Positions 43,101 through 51,282 of a DNA stretch of 64,000 bases are shown here, one piece after another. Origin of the DNA: Micromonospora chokoriensis. GTDB taxonomy: Bacteria > Actinomycetota > Actinomycetes > Mycobacteriales > Micromonosporaceae. The stretch lies in contig NZ_JOAN01000023.1 of the NCBI RefSeq assembly GCF_000718555.1, forward strand, positions 62,001 to 126,000. Direction: 5' to 3'. A program made the position numbers and the translations under genes. The stretch's first letter is position 1; each line of letters starts with the position of its first letter. The notes beneath the pieces are model-generated. The model worked only from the letters and a program-made list of their open reading frames with translations. It did no database searches and was not told where the DNA came from.

Positions 43101-44228
43101 GGCACGGAACGTACCGACGGCCTGGCCGGCCTGTTCCGTACGATTTCCCGGGAATACCCACAGGTCGCGGCGAGGTACGTCCAGGTCGACGCCGCCGACC
43201 CGCAGCAAATCGCCCGACACCTGATCGACGAGCTGATGGTCGCCGGGGATACACCGGTTGTCGTACGGCGCGAGACCGAGCGGACGGCGGTCGACCTCGC
43301 ACCGGTGGCGCTGGGAGCGGTGGCGACGAGCGGTGCCGGGCCGGCCGGTGACGGTGCCTCCGAGGCGGCGGCGATCGGCCTCGACCGGGATTCGGTGGTG
43401 GTGCTGGTCGGCGGGGCACGCGGGATCACGCCCTGGTTCGCCCGCGCGGTGGCCATGGCGAGCCGCTGCCGGATCGAGTTGGTCGGTCGCACACCGCTGC
43501 CGACCGAGCCGGAGGATCCGGACCTGGTGTCGGCCCGGGACAAGGCGTCGTTGCGTGCCGCGCTCGCCCACCGGGGTCTGCGGTCACCGGCGCAGATCGA
43601 ACGCGCCGCGCAGGCGATCCTGGCCGCCCGCGAGGTCGAGTCGACCCTGGCCGAATTGCGGGAACTGGGCAGCGAGGTGCGCTACCACGCCCTCGACGTG
43701 CGGGACGCCTCGGCGATCCGCAGCCTGCTGTTGGACATCGAGCGTACGCACGGTCGGGTCGACGGCGTGGTGTACGCGGCCGGCGTGATCGAGGACAAGC
43801 TGATCGCGCAGAAGGACCCACATTCGTTCGCTCGGGTGTTCGGCACCAAGGTGGATGGCGCCCGTTCGGTCCTGGCCGGCTTGGACGAGCTGAGCTCGGC
43901 GACTCGGTTCGTGGTGCTGTTCGGCAGCATCGCTGCGGCATACGGCAATCGGGGGCAGGGCGACTACGCCGCGGCGAACGACGCGATCGACTCGATCGGC
44001 ACCCGCTGGGCGGCCAGCACCGGCAACCGCTGCCTGACCGTGCACTGGGGCCCGTGGGCGCCCGGCGCCGGGCACGGCGGGATGGTCAGCGACGAGCTGA
44101 GTCGGGAGTACGCGCGCCGCGGCATCGAGCTGATCGACCCCGAAGCGGGTGCCTTCAGCCTGCTGAGCGAGTTGGCCTGGGGCGACCCAAAGATCAACTC
44201 CGTGGTCTACACCGCCTCCGGCTGGTGA
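37191..44228 (+). CDS. PUFA-synthase-like PKS 1 (NMO-NMO-KS-AT-ACP-KR)
   Basis: The N-terminal 620 residues hold two tandem nitronate-monooxygenase-like barrels (motifs RGMEGGGKVG near residue 130 and FEGAECGGHVGP near 420), the fold of PfaD-type flavin enoyl reductases. A KS follows (Cys849 in DAACASSL, His984 in HGTGT, His1024 in GHTKCAAG). Then comes an AT (Ser1306 in GHSYGE, His1413 in FHSPVV) and a carrier of PUFA type (Ser1728 in LSIDSI). After a disturbed stretch, a KR runs from about 2065 (VVLVGGARG, Tyr2259 in GDYAAAND). The carrier region is defective in this sequence: see the repeat feature. Start ATG 37191 has GGGAG upstream. Confidence 0.88.
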   Translation: MSPAPNTRDLVIAISAGSLLEPSPGIVTAARHGGGHGVLDLASGDSWTLTALAQATAGSSEPIGVRVPAGCTATPADVDRAGHGRVDLVVVPLDSPWPLANVVDRYRVLVEVTSLDDARYAAAAGAHGLIARGMEGGGKVGELSSFVLLQQLAAAEGIDLPIWVAGGIGPRTAVACVIGGAAGVVLDSQLTLMPESELPADVRSAIRRLDGSETVLVDGVRGIRRGGPHDSASQLLPIGQDGWLAAVFARRWPDTAAAVRGIRATLLDAIAESAAGDALAPGAALADALNVRIPVVQGPMTRVSDEAPFAAAVAADGALPFIALALSGAEQSRRVLRETADRLGDRPWGVGVLGFAPDELRAAQLAAIREIRPECAIIAGGRPSQATALEQDGINTFLHVPSPGLLRQFLRAGARKFVFEGAECGGHVGPRASFPLWEAQLLVLEEFLADTPDDAGRLQLLFAGGIHDARSAAMVAAMAAPLTGRGAQIGLLMGTAYLFTREAVQEGAIQPLFHREAIAATSTSLLETAPGHATRCLPSPFVDDFHGVREELESAGVENRQVWEQLELLNVGRLRIASKGVRREDDGLVEVDEAVQAVEGMFMAGQVAVLRHAPTTVAELHAQVTTEAQEFLAERAAELRAELIPPTVPVDEPAAPLDIAIVGMSCVLPGSPDLHTFWQTVLGGTDAVTEVPTDRWDVDTYYAPEVDPGQAGRISVSRWGGFIEPVPFDAIRYGIPPAALSSIDPTQLLALEVAHRALVDAGYPYDAAGADHRQTGVVFGAEAGSDMGHAQTLRTMLPAYLGDVPAELEDQLPTVTEDSFPGVLANVIAGRIANRLDLGGPNYTIDAACASSLAAMDAACKELSAGSSDLMICGGADLHNGINDYLMFTSAHALSPTGRCRTFDSTGDGIALGEGVACVVLKRLADAERDGDRVYAVIKGIGSSSDGRALGLTAPRASGQRRALDRAYHRTGVSPREVGLVEAHGTGTVVGDRTELETLTRFFDEAGAEPGSCALGSVKSQIGHTKCAAGLAGVIKASLALYTGVKPPTIHLTRPNPAWNPERSPFAFYTDARPWIAPAAERLAGVSAFGFGGTNFHTVLSAYPNSPEPRHTRQSWPAELFCFRGADRPAAQLRVRRLLEMLSNRDELGRPWSLRDLAASLADEADHRAGPVRIAVVARDRGELAELLDRAVGGEHDPARGLVQPPDDPELGKVAFLFPGQGSQRPGALAELFVAFPELRHYLRLGGEWADILFPPSAFDPETAREQEDRVRDTRVAQPVLGIGGLAVDHLLRRLGVRPDLTGGHSYGELVALCVADAFDPETLLALSRQRADAILAATGDDPGTMAAVTGTAEQVSLVLTESGLADEVVLANRNTPTQVVISGPTTAVGSAVAALREGGLSARQLPVACAFHSPVVAGGTARFAEALASSTVREPAIQVWSNHTAAPYSGDADRVRERLAAQIGAPVRFVEQIEAMYASGARTFVEAGPGQVLTKLVRAVLGDRPHLAVATEPRPDEGLRGFLVTIAQLACAGVPVRTGWLFQGRDAADLAAVKTTQRPFWTVDGQLVRDQFGNSLPGGMTPPRRIKELSMTASNGTAFSGRDGRDELLSEFLRTSRDMIASQRDVMLAYFGDGAGGRLVWQPSQAYPPVVLPGHGSEVAAVATTTVVAAAAPAAPAGGVDVAAVAVAASGPDFQSAILDVISERTGYPVDLIELDLDLEADLSIDSINAVDDEYDRDPRDLRTRPGERDGGLPRSGRDRHCRLDPPRLPDRDPRRDQRTHRLPGGPDRTRPRPRSRPQHRLHQAAAPSTGNGTLAPTPAPRALTAPAPIPTVADTVSVTAEVTATGRAGITPKRLLPLTTVIAGPPGADTGAPLAGQPVDVLAGTRFLITGASPALAYLAELLQEQGAGGQTGVVDERKADQLAGFDGLILLDGLDGTEAPLLPDIFPFLQQALAAGPRWLLAAGPVGGTERTDGLAGLFRTISREYPQVAARYVQVDAADPQQIARHLIDELMVAGDTPVVVRRETERTAVDLAPVALGAVATSGAGPAGDGASEAAAIGLDRDSVVVLVGGARGITPWFARAVAMASRCRIELVGRTPLPTEPEDPDLVSARDKASLRAALAHRGLRSPAQIERAAQAILAAREVESTLAELRELGSEVRYHALDVRDASAIRSLLLDIERTHGRVDGVVYAAGVIEDKLIAQKDPHSFARVFGTKVDGARSVLAGLDELSSATRFVVLFGSIAAAYGNRGQGDYAAANDAIDSIGTRWAASTGNRCLTVHWGPWAPGAGHGGMVSDELSREYARRGIELIDPEAGAFSLLSELAWGDPKINSVVYTASGW
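42281..42605 (+). repeat. Perfect 99-bp direct repeat of the ACP serine region, copies out of frame
   Basis: Bases 42281-42379 and 42507-42605 are identical. Each encodes ILDVISERTGYPVDL through the phosphopantetheine site DSI. The period is 226 bp, not a multiple of three. The first copy is in the main frame; the second is in the +1 frame, where it is also preceded by a plausible linker (ALVATGTAVLTRPDFQ). Both copies lose the carrier fold immediately after the serine helix starts, and the main frame reads Arg-rich nonsense between them. Collapsed or misjoined tandem ACP repeats are the simplest explanation. Confidence 0.9.
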
Positions 44229-44301
44229 TCGTTCAGCGCGTGCGGCGGCACCCGCGCCGTACACCCGGTACGCCCGTCGACGGTGGAGCGAGAGGTCGAA
44301 G

Positions 44302-47300
44302 ATGAAGACAAGCACCGATCGGAGCGACCCGATCGCGATTGTCGGGATGGCGGCGGTGATGCCCGCCGCAGGCAACCTGGAGAGCTACTGGCGCAACCTG
44401 GTCGACGGGGTGGACGCGATCACCGACGTGCCGGCGAACCGGTGGGACGAGGAGTTCTACGACCCGGAGCAGGCCCACCGGCCGGACCGGATGTACTGCC
44501 GGCGAGGCGGGTTCGTCGACGAGTTCGCGACCTTCGAGCCGCTGCGGTTCGGCATCATGCCGGCCTCGGTGGCGGAGATCGAACCGGACCAGCTCATCGC
44601 CCTGAACGTGGCCGCCGCCGCGATCGACGATGCCGGCGGCGCAGACCGGCTGCCCGGCGGCGACCGGGTGGGAGTGATCCTCGGGCGGGGCGGCATCCTC
44701 AGTCCGGCTCAGGCCCGCTACGCCCAACGGGTGCGGATGTCGAGCCAGGTCATCCAGGTGCTGCGGGAGCTGATACCGGAGCTGGATCAGAGCCGGCTCG
44801 ACCTGGTACGCGACAAGTTCGACGAGCGGCTCGGCCCGTACCAGCCGGAGGGGACGATCGGTCTGGTGCCGAACCTGGCCGCATCCCGGGTGGCCAACCG
44901 ACTCAACCTGCGTGGCCCGGCGTACACCCTGGACGCGGCCTGCGCCTCGTCGCTGATCGCGGTCGACCAGGCGATCACCGAGCTGACCAGCGGACGGTTG
45001 GACGCCGTCCTTGCCGGTGGTGTGCACCACGTGCATGACATCAGCTTCTGGTCGGTCTTCAATCAGTTGCGGGCGCTGTCCAGGCGCGGTGAAAGCAGGC
45101 CGTTCCACCGGGAGTCCGACGGCTTGCTGATCGGCGAAGGCACCGGCGTGGTCGTGCTCAAGCGGTGGTCCGACGCCATCCGGGACGGCGACCGGGTATA
45201 CGCCGTCATCCGGGGCAGCGGGATTTCCAGCGACGGCCGCTCGGCGAGCATGTTCAACCCGGCCTCCTCCGGACAGGTGCTGGCCATCCGGCGGGCCTGG
45301 GAGGCGGCGGGGCTGGACCCGACCGCGCCGGACGCGGTGGGGTTGCTGGAGGCGCACGGCACCGGTACGCCGACCGGCGACGCGGCCGAACTGGTCTCGA
45401 TCGCCGAGGTCTTCGGACCGCATCCGGGCGACGGCCCGCGCCCGGTGATCGGATCCGTCAAGTCGATGATCGGGCACACCATGCCGGCCGCCGGGATCGC
45501 CGGCCTGATCAAGGCCACACTGGCGGTGTACCGGGGAGTCCTGCCACCCACGCTGCACTGCGACGATCCACGCTCGGAGATGGCGGCGACCCGGTTCGCC
45601 CCGATCGCGACCGCCCAACCCTGGGAGAGCGACGGGCCGCGTCGCGCCGCGGTGAACGCCTTCGGCTTCGGCGGCATCAACGCACACGTCATCATCGAGC
45701 AGGCGCCGGAGCCGGCCGGTGTAGGGCGCCGGCCGACCGGCGGAAACCCGCTGACGGCGGGTGTCGCGGGAGGCGCGTCGTCGACCGTGGCCGGTTCGGC
45801 GGTTGAGGTGACCGAGCCAGACCAGGTGCTCTGGCTCGCCGCGCCGGACCCCGTCCGGTTGGCCGGCCTGCTGTCCCGCGACGACCAGGAGGTACGGGCC
45901 CTCGGCGTCGAACGGGCCCGGAGCAACAGGCCCGCGACCGGGGCTGAGCCGTGCCGAATCGGCATCGTCAACCCGACCGACAAGCTGCTGGCCGTCGCCC
46001 GCAAGACGGTGGCCCGCGGACAGGCATGGCGGGGTGGACGGGACATCTGGTTCAGCCCGTCACCGCTGCTGGCCGCCGGGACCGGGCGCCTCGCCTTCGT
46101 CTTCCCTGGCCTGGAGGCGGAGTTCGCACCGCGTACCGCAGACATCGCCGGGCTCCTCGGACTGCCGGACCGACAGTGGTCCGCGGCGGACCTGGGCCGG
46201 CACGGCGCCGGGCTGATCGAGGTGGGAAAACTGCTCGACGAGGCGCTGCGCCACATCGGCGTGCTACCGGACGCGGTCGCCGGACACAGCATTGGCGAGT
46301 GGACCGCCGCGGCGACCAGCGGGCAGATCAGCACGGCGGCGATGGATGAATTCCTGGAACTGTTCAACGCCGACTCGGTCGAGGTCTCCGGATACGTCTT
46401 CGCGGCTGTGGGAGCTGGCGCCGACCGGGTCACCCCGATGCTGGGTGACTTTCCGGGGGTGCTTCTCTCGCACGACAACGCCCCGGCGCAGTCGGTGGTG
46501 AACGGCCCGGAATCCCAGGTGGACCGGCTCGTCGAGGCCCTGCGTACGGAGAACGTGCTGTGTCAGAAGCTGCCGTTCCGGTCGGCCTTCCACACTCCCG
46601 TGTTCGTTGACGGCCTGCAGTCGATCGGCGCTGCGCTGCGCCGCTGGGAGGTACACCCGACCCGGATACCGGTCTGGTCGGCGACCCTGGCGGCACCGTT
46701 CCCCGCCGACGAGGCAAAGGTCAACGCCCTGTTCGTCCGACACATGATGGAGCCGGTCTGGTTCCGTCAGACCGTGGCGGCGATGTACGACGCCGGGGTA
46801 CGGGTCTTCCTCCAGGTCGGTGCGGGACAGCTCGCCTCGCTGATCAGCGACAACCTGCGCGGGCGTGACCATCTCGCGATGCCGGTGAACGTGAAGCACC
46901 GCAGCGGGCTGGACCAGCTCCGCCGGGTCGCCACCGCGATCTGGGTGGAGGGCGGCAGCCCGAACCTGACCGCGCTCGATCCACCGTTGGCGAAGGCACC
47001 CGGGAAACCGGTACGCCGCGGTCCGTCGATCCCGCTGGACCTCGGTGGGCCGCTGGTCCGGCTCGGGGCGGGCGCCGCCGGCCTGCTCGGCGTGTCAGCG
47101 GACGGCACCCAGCCGAGCCACCTGTCCGCGGGTCCGCCGAATCACGGTGCGGCCGTTCCGATCGGCGCGTCGGAGACGGGTGGGGCGGGACGCCAGCCGG
47201 AGCCGGCGGGTACCGGCAGTAACCCGGCGGCGGCGCTGGCCGCCCTGCAAAGGTTGACCGGACGGTCCAGCGCGGCGGCGGAACTCGCCGCGCTGTTGCA

Positions 47301-49014
47301 GGACACGGCTCGGGACGCGGTCAACGTGCTGGACGCCGCCGCCCGACCGGCTCCGCCGGTGGTGCCGCGGCCGGGTGTGCCTGCCGGATCCTCCCGAACC
47401 GCCGCCCCCGGCGGCCGTGGCATCGGCAGCGCAGGCAACGGCGGCCCGAGTACGGTTCGGCGAATCACGTTGCGGGTCTCCGTCGAGAGCATGCCGTACC
47501 TGAGAGATCACTGCTTCTTCGTCCAGCCACCGGACTGGCCGAACGTGGAGGACCGGTGGCCGGTGGTGCCGGCCACCACCCTGGTCCAGCACATGGTCGA
47601 CGCGGCGGAGCAGGCCATGCCGGGCATGCGGGCGGTGGCCGTACGCGACGCCCGGTTCAACCGTTGGCTGATAGCCGAGCCGGGTCAGGACGTCGAGATC
47701 GCGGTGAAGCCGACCGGTCCCGGCCTGGTCTCGGTTACCTTCGGCCCGTACGCCCGGTCGACCGTGGAACTCGCCGCGAACTATCCGGCGGACCCGCCCG
47801 AGGTATGGCGCCACGATCCCGCGACCGAGCGGCCGCCACGGATCAGCGCCGAGGAGATGTACGCCGAGCGGCTGATGTTCCACGGCCCCCAGTTCCAGGG
47901 CGTCACCGCCGTACACGCCCTCGGTGACATGCATGTACGGGGAGTGGTCACCGCACCCGTGCCGCCGGGCGCACTGCTGGACAACGCGCTCCAACTGATC
48001 GGCAACTGGCTCATCACCACCCAGCCGTTCCGTACCGTGGCGTTGCCCGTGGGCCTGGGCCACATCCGGTACTTCGGTCCCCCGCCGCCACCCGGTACGG
48101 CCTTCGAGTGTGTCGCCCGGGTGCGCTCGATCGACGACGCACAACTCGTCGCGGACACCCAACTGGTCGTCGACGACCGGGTGTGGGCACAGATCGACGG
48201 CGCGGTCGACCGGCGCTTCGACAGCCATCCGCAGGCGCGGCCAGCGGAACGGTTCCCCGAACGGCATCCGATGTCACTGATCCAACCCGAGGGCTGGACG
48301 ATGGCCTTCGACTGCTGGACCGACCTGGTCACCCAGGGCATGGCCGCCCGCGGCATCCTGGGCTCGGCCGCCTACGAGGACTACGAACGGCAGCCCGCCA
48401 GATCCCGCAAACAGTGGCTGTTGGGCCGGATCGCGGTGAAGGACGCCGTCCGGTTCCGGTTGTGGGAGGACGGGCACAGCGACATCTACCCCATCGAGCT
48501 GACGGTCGGCAACGATCCGGACGGGCGACCCCGGGTGTACGGACGTCCGGGCCGTGACCTGCGCGACTGCGACGTCTCGCTGGCGCACTGCGCGGAGATC
48601 GGCGTCGCGATCGCGAAACCCCGTCCTCCGGCGTCGCCACCCGACGCGCCGGGCGTCGGCATCGACGTCGCCGAGATCACCGATCATCCGGAGAGCACCC
48701 TGGGCTTCGCCCTGACCGACGAAGAGAGCGCCCTGCTGGACTCGCTCGGCGGCGACACCGAGGACCGGCGGCGGTGGTTCACCCGGTTCTGGGCCGCCAA
48801 GGAGGCCGTCGGCAAGGCGGAAGGAACCGGACTCGACGGGCGCCCGCGCCAGTTCGTCGTGAAGAGCGCCACGGACACGGTGCTGACTGTCCTCGTCGAC
48901 GACCGGATCTACCCGGTGGAGCACCGCGAGGTCGGAAATCCCGAAGACCTACCGCCCCGACGGTACGTCGTCGCCTGGACCTGGGGCCCGCAGACCGGGG
49001 CCGATAAGCCGTGA
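44302..49014 (+). CDS. PUFA-synthase-like PKS 2 (KS-AT-DH-PPTase)
   Basis: The KS occupies residues 5-460 (Cys214 in DAACASSLIAV, His352 in HGTGTPTGD, His392 in GHTMPAAG). The AT spans about 590-870 (Ser663 in GHSIGEW, His764 in FHTPVF). After a Pro/Ala linker comes a double-hotdog DH at about 1055-1370 (His1070 in YLRDHCFF, Asp1227 in LLDNALQLIG, and FHGPQFQG). The C-terminus is a phosphopantetheinyl transferase (Asp1455 in GVGIDVAEI, Lys1500 and Glu1501 in FWAAKEAVGKA). No carrier domain is inside it, so it works with the ACPs of PKS 1 and the discrete ACP downstream. The fused PPTase would activate these carriers. ATG 44302. Confidence 0.9.
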   Translation: MKTSTDRSDPIAIVGMAAVMPAAGNLESYWRNLVDGVDAITDVPANRWDEEFYDPEQAHRPDRMYCRRGGFVDEFATFEPLRFGIMPASVAEIEPDQLIALNVAAAAIDDAGGADRLPGGDRVGVILGRGGILSPAQARYAQRVRMSSQVIQVLRELIPELDQSRLDLVRDKFDERLGPYQPEGTIGLVPNLAASRVANRLNLRGPAYTLDAACASSLIAVDQAITELTSGRLDAVLAGGVHHVHDISFWSVFNQLRALSRRGESRPFHRESDGLLIGEGTGVVVLKRWSDAIRDGDRVYAVIRGSGISSDGRSASMFNPASSGQVLAIRRAWEAAGLDPTAPDAVGLLEAHGTGTPTGDAAELVSIAEVFGPHPGDGPRPVIGSVKSMIGHTMPAAGIAGLIKATLAVYRGVLPPTLHCDDPRSEMAATRFAPIATAQPWESDGPRRAAVNAFGFGGINAHVIIEQAPEPAGVGRRPTGGNPLTAGVAGGASSTVAGSAVEVTEPDQVLWLAAPDPVRLAGLLSRDDQEVRALGVERARSNRPATGAEPCRIGIVNPTDKLLAVARKTVARGQAWRGGRDIWFSPSPLLAAGTGRLAFVFPGLEAEFAPRTADIAGLLGLPDRQWSAADLGRHGAGLIEVGKLLDEALRHIGVLPDAVAGHSIGEWTAAATSGQISTAAMDEFLELFNADSVEVSGYVFAAVGAGADRVTPMLGDFPGVLLSHDNAPAQSVVNGPESQVDRLVEALRTENVLCQKLPFRSAFHTPVFVDGLQSIGAALRRWEVHPTRIPVWSATLAAPFPADEAKVNALFVRHMMEPVWFRQTVAAMYDAGVRVFLQVGAGQLASLISDNLRGRDHLAMPVNVKHRSGLDQLRRVATAIWVEGGSPNLTALDPPLAKAPGKPVRRGPSIPLDLGGPLVRLGAGAAGLLGVSADGTQPSHLSAGPPNHGAAVPIGASETGGAGRQPEPAGTGSNPAAALAALQRLTGRSSAAAELAALLQDTARDAVNVLDAAARPAPPVVPRPGVPAGSSRTAAPGGRGIGSAGNGGPSTVRRITLRVSVESMPYLRDHCFFVQPPDWPNVEDRWPVVPATTLVQHMVDAAEQAMPGMRAVAVRDARFNRWLIAEPGQDVEIAVKPTGPGLVSVTFGPYARSTVELAANYPADPPEVWRHDPATERPPRISAEEMYAERLMFHGPQFQGVTAVHALGDMHVRGVVTAPVPPGALLDNALQLIGNWLITTQPFRTVALPVGLGHIRYFGPPPPPGTAFECVARVRSIDDAQLVADTQLVVDDRVWAQIDGAVDRRFDSHPQARPAERFPERHPMSLIQPEGWTMAFDCWTDLVTQGMAARGILGSAAYEDYERQPARSRKQWLLGRIAVKDAVRFRLWEDGHSDIYPIELTVGNDPDGRPRVYGRPGRDLRDCDVSLAHCAEIGVAIAKPRPPASPPDAPGVGIDVAEITDHPESTLGFALTDEESALLDSLGGDTEDRRRWFTRFWAAKEAVGKAEGTGLDGRPRQFVVKSATDTVLTVLVDDRIYPVEHREVGNPEDLPPRRYVVAWTWGPQTGADKP

Positions 49015-49052
49015 CCGGCATCCACTCCCGACCATTCGAAGGAGTCCATCCC

Positions 49053-49397
49053 ATGGCCGCCTCGCACGCCGAGATCCTCGCCGAGCTCACTGAGATCATC
49101 CACGCGGTGCTCGGGGACTTTGCCGCCGATGAACCCATCACCATGGACACCACCTTCCGCGACGACCTCGGCATGGAGAGCATCGACGTCGTCTCTCTCG
49201 CCGGCCGGCTGCAGGCCCGCTACGGCAACACGGTCAACTTCGCGCACTTTGTCGCCAAACTGGATCTGGAAACCGTGGGCGAGCTGCTCGTCGGGCAACT
49301 GGTCGAGCACATCGCACACTCCCTCGATGCGGCCGAGTCCGTCCGGGACACGCCGGCCGACGCCAGCCCCACCGTCGTCGAGGCGGTCCGCTCGTGA
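49053..49397 (+). CDS. Discrete acyl carrier protein of the PUFA-like operon
   Basis: The 114-residue acidic protein has one carrier domain, with the phosphopantetheine serine in DDLGMESIDVVSLAGRL and a C-terminal Ala/Pro-rich tail. I choose ATG 49053 with GGAG 8 bases upstream. GTG 49011, which overlaps the previous stop, is the alternative. It may carry the finished chain to the hydrolase or the sulfotransferase, or serve an extra extension step. Confidence 0.87.
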   Translation: MAASHAEILAELTEIIHAVLGDFAADEPITMDTTFRDDLGMESIDVVSLAGRLQARYGNTVNFAHFVAKLDLETVGELLVGQLVEHIAHSLDAAESVRDTPADASPTVVEAVRS

Positions 49398-50239
49398 CGA
49401 TGATCCGGGCCAACGGAATCGACGTGCACGTCGAACACCTCGAACCACCGGCCGGCGGGCCGGGCGAGGTCGGCGCTGGCCGGGGGGCGGGGCTGGCCAC
49501 CCTCGTGATGATCCACGGGATGGCCTCCGACAGCCTCGCGAGCTGGTATTTCACCCTTGCCAAGCCCTTGGCCGATGCCGGGCTACGGGTGCTGATGTAC
49601 GACCTGCGGGGGCACGGCCACAGCGAGCGCCCACCCACTGGCTACACCCTCGACGACTTCGTCGACGACCTGTCGGCAATGCTGACCAAACTCGACGTCA
49701 CCGGTCCGGTGCACCTGCTCGGTAACTCGTTCGGTGGCACGATCGCATTCGCCTACGCGATCCGCCACCCGGGCCGGGTCGCCTCCGTCGCGGCGATCGA
49801 ATCCTCGCCGCCGACCCAGGCGTGGATGGCCCGGGTCGCGCGCCGGCTGGACCGGGCCGCCGACCTCCTGCCCCGCTCGGAGGCGCTGGCGCAGATCAGC
49901 GCCGGTCGGGGGGAACGGGTGGCCCGCCGGGCCCGGGCCACCGGCGAGATGCTCGTGACGACCACGCTGGCCAGGGACCTACCGGCCAGTGCCCTGCCCA
50001 GTGCCGCGCAGATCAGCGCGATCGGCGTACCAGTGCTCTGCCTCTACGGCGCGAACTCCGCCGTCGTCGAGCTGGCACCGGCCGTGGTCCGGCTGCTACC
50101 GCAGACGCGGACCGTGGTCCTACCCGGCGAAAAACACACCCTCCTGGTCGACCGGCCGGAGGCGGTCTGCCGGCTCGTCCTGGCCTGGCTCCGCGAGGAG
50201 TGCTCCGTTGAGGTGGCCGAGGTGGCCACCGCCCCGTGA
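49394..50239 (+). CDS. Alpha/beta hydrolase (possible thioesterase or acyltransferase)
   Basis: The fold is clear: TLVMIHGMASDSLASWYFTL, VLMYDLRGHGHSERPP, the nucleophile elbow LLGNSFGGTIAFAYA with Ser, VPVLCLYGANSAVV, and a late GEKHTLLVDRPEAV with the catalytic His. The expected acid position after LYGANS is not an obvious Asp. It starts at GTG 49394, overlapping the ACP stop by 4 bp (ATG 49400 is also possible). This coupling to an ACP suggests it releases the chain from the carrier. No cap domain of lipase type is obvious. Confidence 0.82.
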   Translation: MTMIRANGIDVHVEHLEPPAGGPGEVGAGRGAGLATLVMIHGMASDSLASWYFTLAKPLADAGLRVLMYDLRGHGHSERPPTGYTLDDFVDDLSAMLTKLDVTGPVHLLGNSFGGTIAFAYAIRHPGRVASVAAIESSPPTQAWMARVARRLDRAADLLPRSEALAQISAGRGERVARRARATGEMLVTTTLARDLPASALPSAAQISAIGVPVLCLYGANSAVVELAPAVVRLLPQTRTVVLPGEKHTLLVDRPEAVCRLVLAWLREECSVEVAEVATAP

Positions 50240-50265
50240 CAACCCAACGTGCAGGAGGTCCTTGG

Positions 50266-51228
50266 ATGGACACCCCGGTCACCGGCAGGTCGATCATCAT
50301 CAGCAACGGCCGGTGCGGCTCGACGCTGCTCTCGGACCTGATCGCGGAGCAGCCCGAGACTCTCTCGGCGCAGGAGTTCTTCATGTCCGTCGCACCCTGG
50401 GCGCGCAGTTCCGAGGTACTTACCGGGGCCGCGTACTGGGCGGTGCTGAGCAGCCCCAAGGCGGAACTAGCCACCCTGTTTCGGATCGGGTTGCCGCCGA
50501 AGGAGGTGCGCTATCCGCTGACCGGCCGGTGGGCGGACCGGATGACCGAGCTGCCGCGAATCCTGGCCATCACCCTGTCGAAGCTGACCGCCAACCCGGA
50601 CAGCCTCTTCGACCAGCTCGCCGAGCGGGTGCCGGACTTCCCGACGCAGTCGGTCGGCGACCACCACCGGATGTTCCTCGACCTGCTGGCCGTGGTGACC
50701 GGCAAGCGGCGCTGGGTCGAGCGTTCCGGCGGGTCGAGCCACGTCGCTCCGTACCTGTTGCGGGCATTTCCCGAGGCGAAGGTGGTGTACCTGACTCGCG
50801 ATCGGGAGGCGACCGCCCGCTCGATGAGCCGGCACTCATCGTTCCAGCTGATCCAGCTGCGGGTGGAGTTCCTCGGCCGGTGCGGGCTGGATCCGTTCCG
50901 GATCGAGCCCGGCCAGTCGGTGCCCGAGGACCTGGAACGCTACCTGCCGGACCGGCTCACCGCGGACCTGCTCCGGGATCGGGGCCAGGACCTGCGCCGC
51001 TATCTCGGTTTGAGCGCGTTCCTGACCAGCCAGGCCGAGCAGGCGCTCACCGACCTGCCTCCGCGACATCTGCACCGGATGAGCTACGAGGACCTGGTCG
51101 CCGACCCGATCGGGCAGCTCGATCTGCTGGCCCGGTTCCTGGAGTTCGAGGACGGGGCGGACTGGGCACGGCGGGTCGCCGGACGGGTGGTCAGTCCCGC
51201 TCGGTCCCGCGAGGTCGCCGCGGCCTGA
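50266..51228 (+). CDS. PAPS-dependent sulfotransferase
   Basis: The 5'-phosphosulfate loop reads IIISNGRCGSTLLSDLI near residue 15. The 3'-phosphate-binding region reads KVVYLTRDREATARSMSRHSS near residue 180. The catalytic-base region is less certain. ATG 50266 is chosen because a full AGGAGG lies 7 bases upstream; GTG 50236 overlaps the previous stop. The enzyme transfers a sulfuryl group from PAPS to a hydroxyl or amine. Its place between the chain-making genes and CysQ-CysD-CysN makes an alcohol on the PUFA-like product the likely acceptor, forming a sulfate ester. Confidence 0.87.
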   Translation: MDTPVTGRSIIISNGRCGSTLLSDLIAEQPETLSAQEFFMSVAPWARSSEVLTGAAYWAVLSSPKAELATLFRIGLPPKEVRYPLTGRWADRMTELPRILAITLSKLTANPDSLFDQLAERVPDFPTQSVGDHHRMFLDLLAVVTGKRRWVERSGGSSHVAPYLLRAFPEAKVVYLTRDREATARSMSRHSSFQLIQLRVEFLGRCGLDPFRIEPGQSVPEDLERYLPDRLTADLLRDRGQDLRRYLGLSAFLTSQAEQALTDLPPRHLHRMSYEDLVADPIGQLDLLARFLEFEDGADWARRVAGRVVSPARSREVAAA

Positions 51229-51282
51229 CCCGCAACCGTGCCCACCGACCGTCATGACTTCGCCGAACGAGAGGAACCATTT

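Noticed and set aside
37191..49014. Enediyne PKS (PKSE) identity for the megasynthases
   Set aside because: The domain set resembles PKSE, but it is split in two proteins with an NMO front end and two KS domains, and none of the standard enediyne partner genes are nearby.
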